A stretch of 64,000 bases of DNA from assembly GCF_026262505.1 (NCBI RefSeq), contig NC_067203.1:22921411-22985410 (forward strand), in the 5' to 3' direction. The position numbers were made by a program, and so were the translations under genes. The stretch is from Trichomonas vaginalis G3 (taxonomy: Eukaryota > Parabasalia > Trichomonadida > Trichomonadidae). Of this stretch, positions 62,611-64,000 are shown in pieces (positions within the stretch are counted from its first letter, which is position 1; the number at the start of each line of letters is the position of its first letter). The notes beneath the pieces were generated by a model. That model was given only the letters and a program-made list of their open reading frames with translations, searched no databases and was not told the origin of the DNA.

Positions 62611-64000
62611 TCAATGAACGCGGTACCATGCGAATATAGTCACAAATGGTGGCATATAATCTGCACCCGAGCCTGTTGGATTTGTTGTGAAAGTGTGTGA
62701 ATGATTTCCTGTGGTTCCACAGAAAATACCTGTGCTTGAATCTACTGGGTCACTTGAAATATCATATCTATGCATTCCCTGTCTATCCGAACCTGCTGCA
62801 AGATTTGTATAACCTCTTTTTGTTATTGAATGTGAATGATTACCTGTTGTGTTTGTAGTTCCTGTATGAGTGTGCGCGGGTAAGTTTGCTTCAGTAATTT
62901 TCTTCGAACCTCCTGTTTGTTTTGAAGAGTTAGCACAGTATAAGAATTTATCTACAATCTGCTTCCACGTACCAAAACCTAAAACACTTGCTGGATTTGT
63001 TGAATTCATTGACGTATAAATAGAACCAACAGGATATAATGTTTGAAGTATTTCAGTCTTCATTGTTAGAAGTTCATGTTTAACATTTATAAATCTTTTG
63101 CCATCTACAATATTTATATTGTTTGTTATTAAACCATTAGGAAAAGTAGGAGGATAAATTCTTTGTTCATGTACAGTTGCACCGTTTCTTCCTGTTTTTG
63201 TTACTTCTTCAATGCATGCCTTAATTTCTTTAATCCTGATTGTTTGAAATTCTTCATGTGTATGGTTCTTGTCGGCTTTCTTATCTAACATTGTTGGTAG
63301 TTCATATGCTTCAAAGTTTCTGGCATGATCTTCGATATTCATACATTTACTATTTAAGGAGTTTAGTGTATCTTTTACGCTTGTACTTGGATTCTCTAAA
63401 GGTGCACTTGAACCAAGGGTATAGTTCAATATTATGTCGTCTGCTCTAACAGTAGTGAAGGATTTATGTGTATGTTCTTTATCTGCTTTCTTATCTAACA
63501 TTGCTGGTAGTTCATGTGTTTCAAAGTTTCTGACATGACCTTCAATGTTCATACATTTACTATTTAAGGAGTTTAGTATATCTTTTACGCTTGTACTCGG
63601 ATTCTCTAAAGGTGCACTTGAACCAAGGGTATAGTTCAATATTATGTCGTCTGCTCTAACAGTAGTGAAGGATTTATGTGTATGGTTCTTGTCGGCTTTA
63701 CTATTTAATGTAGCTTGAAGTTCATTTATATCGGAGATGTTGTGTTTATGAGATTTCAAAACTTTGTTCATTGCGTCAAGTTCAACTTTGTCAGCTTTAC
63801 TTTTAATAGCATCTTCAAAAGTTATTTTTGACTTAACTCTCAAAGTAAATCTTGGTTCAACTAATACACCGTTAACATTGAAAGTAGAGGCATAAATTTC
63901 ACCGGTATAACCAAATGCTTCTGGTGCTTTAGCTACATCATACTGTACAGTACAGCTTATGTCATAACCTTTAGCACGAATGTATTTATATCTTCTTTCA
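62611..64000 (-). CDS. Polinton 2: tail-fibre-like protein with collar-type end, runs off window
   Basis: Open frame to the window edge; the true start lies outside. It has stalk repeats with KADKNHTHKSFTTVRADDI twice in near-identical 70-residue units. The C-terminus carries LYPVGSIYTSMN, GTWKQIVDKFLY and LPAHTHTG with several HTH/HSH motifs, ending PPFVTIFAWYRVH. This is the layout of phage tail collar/fibre (microcystin-dependent-protein-like) proteins, which bind surfaces. It is probably the element's receptor-binding fibre, an inference. Confidence 0.75.
   Translation of the reverse strand, partial: ERRYKYIRAKGYDISCTVQYDVAKAPEAFGYTGEIYASTFNVNGVLVEPRFTLRVKSKITFEDAIKSKADKVELDAMNKVLKSHKHNISDINELQATLNSKADKNHTHKSFTTVRADDIILNYTLGSSAPLENPSTSVKDILNSLNSKCMNIEGHVRNFETHELPAMLDKKADKEHTHKSFTTVRADDIILNYTLGSSAPLENPSTSVKDTLNSLNSKCMNIEDHARNFEAYELPTMLDKKADKNHTHEEFQTIRIKEIKACIEEVTKTGRNGATVHEQRIYPPTFPNGLITNNINIVDGKRFINVKHELLTMKTEILQTLYPVGSIYTSMNSTNPASVLGFGTWKQIVDKFLYCANSSKQTGGSKKITEANLPAHTHTGTTNTTGNHSHSITKRGYTNLAAGSDRQGMHRYDISSDPVDSSTGIFCGTTGNHSHTFTTNPTGSGADYMPPFVTIFAWYRVH

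Larger units (their letters stand above)
49050..64000. mobile_element. Polinton (Maverick) element 2, partial in window
   Basis: It begins abruptly at internal Polinton repeat sequence joined to the transposase gene, without a terminal repeat, and runs off the right edge. Parts in order are a unique small protein (plus), a core shared with Polinton 1 (about 49645-57420: small proteins, major capsid, minor capsid candidate, protein-primed polymerase B), then unique genes including a KilA-N/T5orf172-like protein, a retroviral-type integrase and a long fibre with a phage-collar-like end. It has about a dozen breaks in the window, and several genes look whole. By its closeness to Polinton 1 it is young. 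Confidence 0.88.

Overview
The window looks like nuclear DNA of a trichomonad (Parabasalia), most like Trichomonas vaginalis or a close relative. The reasons are AT-rich sequence, intronless host genes, TCA-Py-(T/A) initiator motifs 6 to 22 bases upstream of several start codons, a multi-membrane-segment adenylyl cyclase with a PAS domain, and two Maverick/Polinton elements of the kind that fill trichomonad genomes. The species is inferred from style, not from a database match.

Host region, 1 to 27.6 kb. Genes in order are a small unknown protein, a Ser/Thr kinase (minus), a GT61-type glycosyltransferase (minus), a decayed beta-helix surface-protein gene, a TBC/RabGAP protein (minus), a long coiled-coil protein, an NAD kinase, an adenylyl cyclase whose reading frame is broken twice (minus), and a PP2A-type phosphatase catalytic subunit. 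Long AT-rich spacers between them hold several non-autonomous DNA elements that I found by their inverted ends: 3236-4286, 18421-19691, a foldback element at 22764-23715, and a short near-perfect palindrome at 26716-26834. A 32-bp minisatellite lies at 24477-24878. The foldback element is the most striking object here: its core is a 250-bp unit repeated 2.9 times, and almost the whole unit consists of four back-to-back hairpins.

Polinton 1, 27654-43918. This element is bounded by long terminal inverted repeats and a 5-bp target duplication (CAGAC). It carries capsid-type, protein-primed DNA polymerase, fibre-like and DNA adenine methyltransferase parts. It is heavily broken, with several dozen breaks. 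About 5 kb of host DNA follows, with a C2-domain gene, two small repeats and a DDE transposase gene.

Polinton 2, about 49.05 kb to the window edge. Its left side abuts the transposase gene and its right end is outside the window. Its central 7.8 kb is nearly identical to the core of Polinton 1, but the flanking genes differ: a KilA-N/T5orf172-like protein, a retroviral-type integrase and a phage-collar-like fibre. It is in better shape, with about a dozen breaks. The two copies form a young family with exchangeable modules. Both use a recurring intergenic palindrome built on AGATCT and a T-rich TTTTTATCT motif before many start codons.

The host genes belong to signalling (kinase, phosphatase, cyclase, RabGAP, C2), glycosylation and NADP supply. 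They form no operon and are probably transcribed singly from short-leader promoters.
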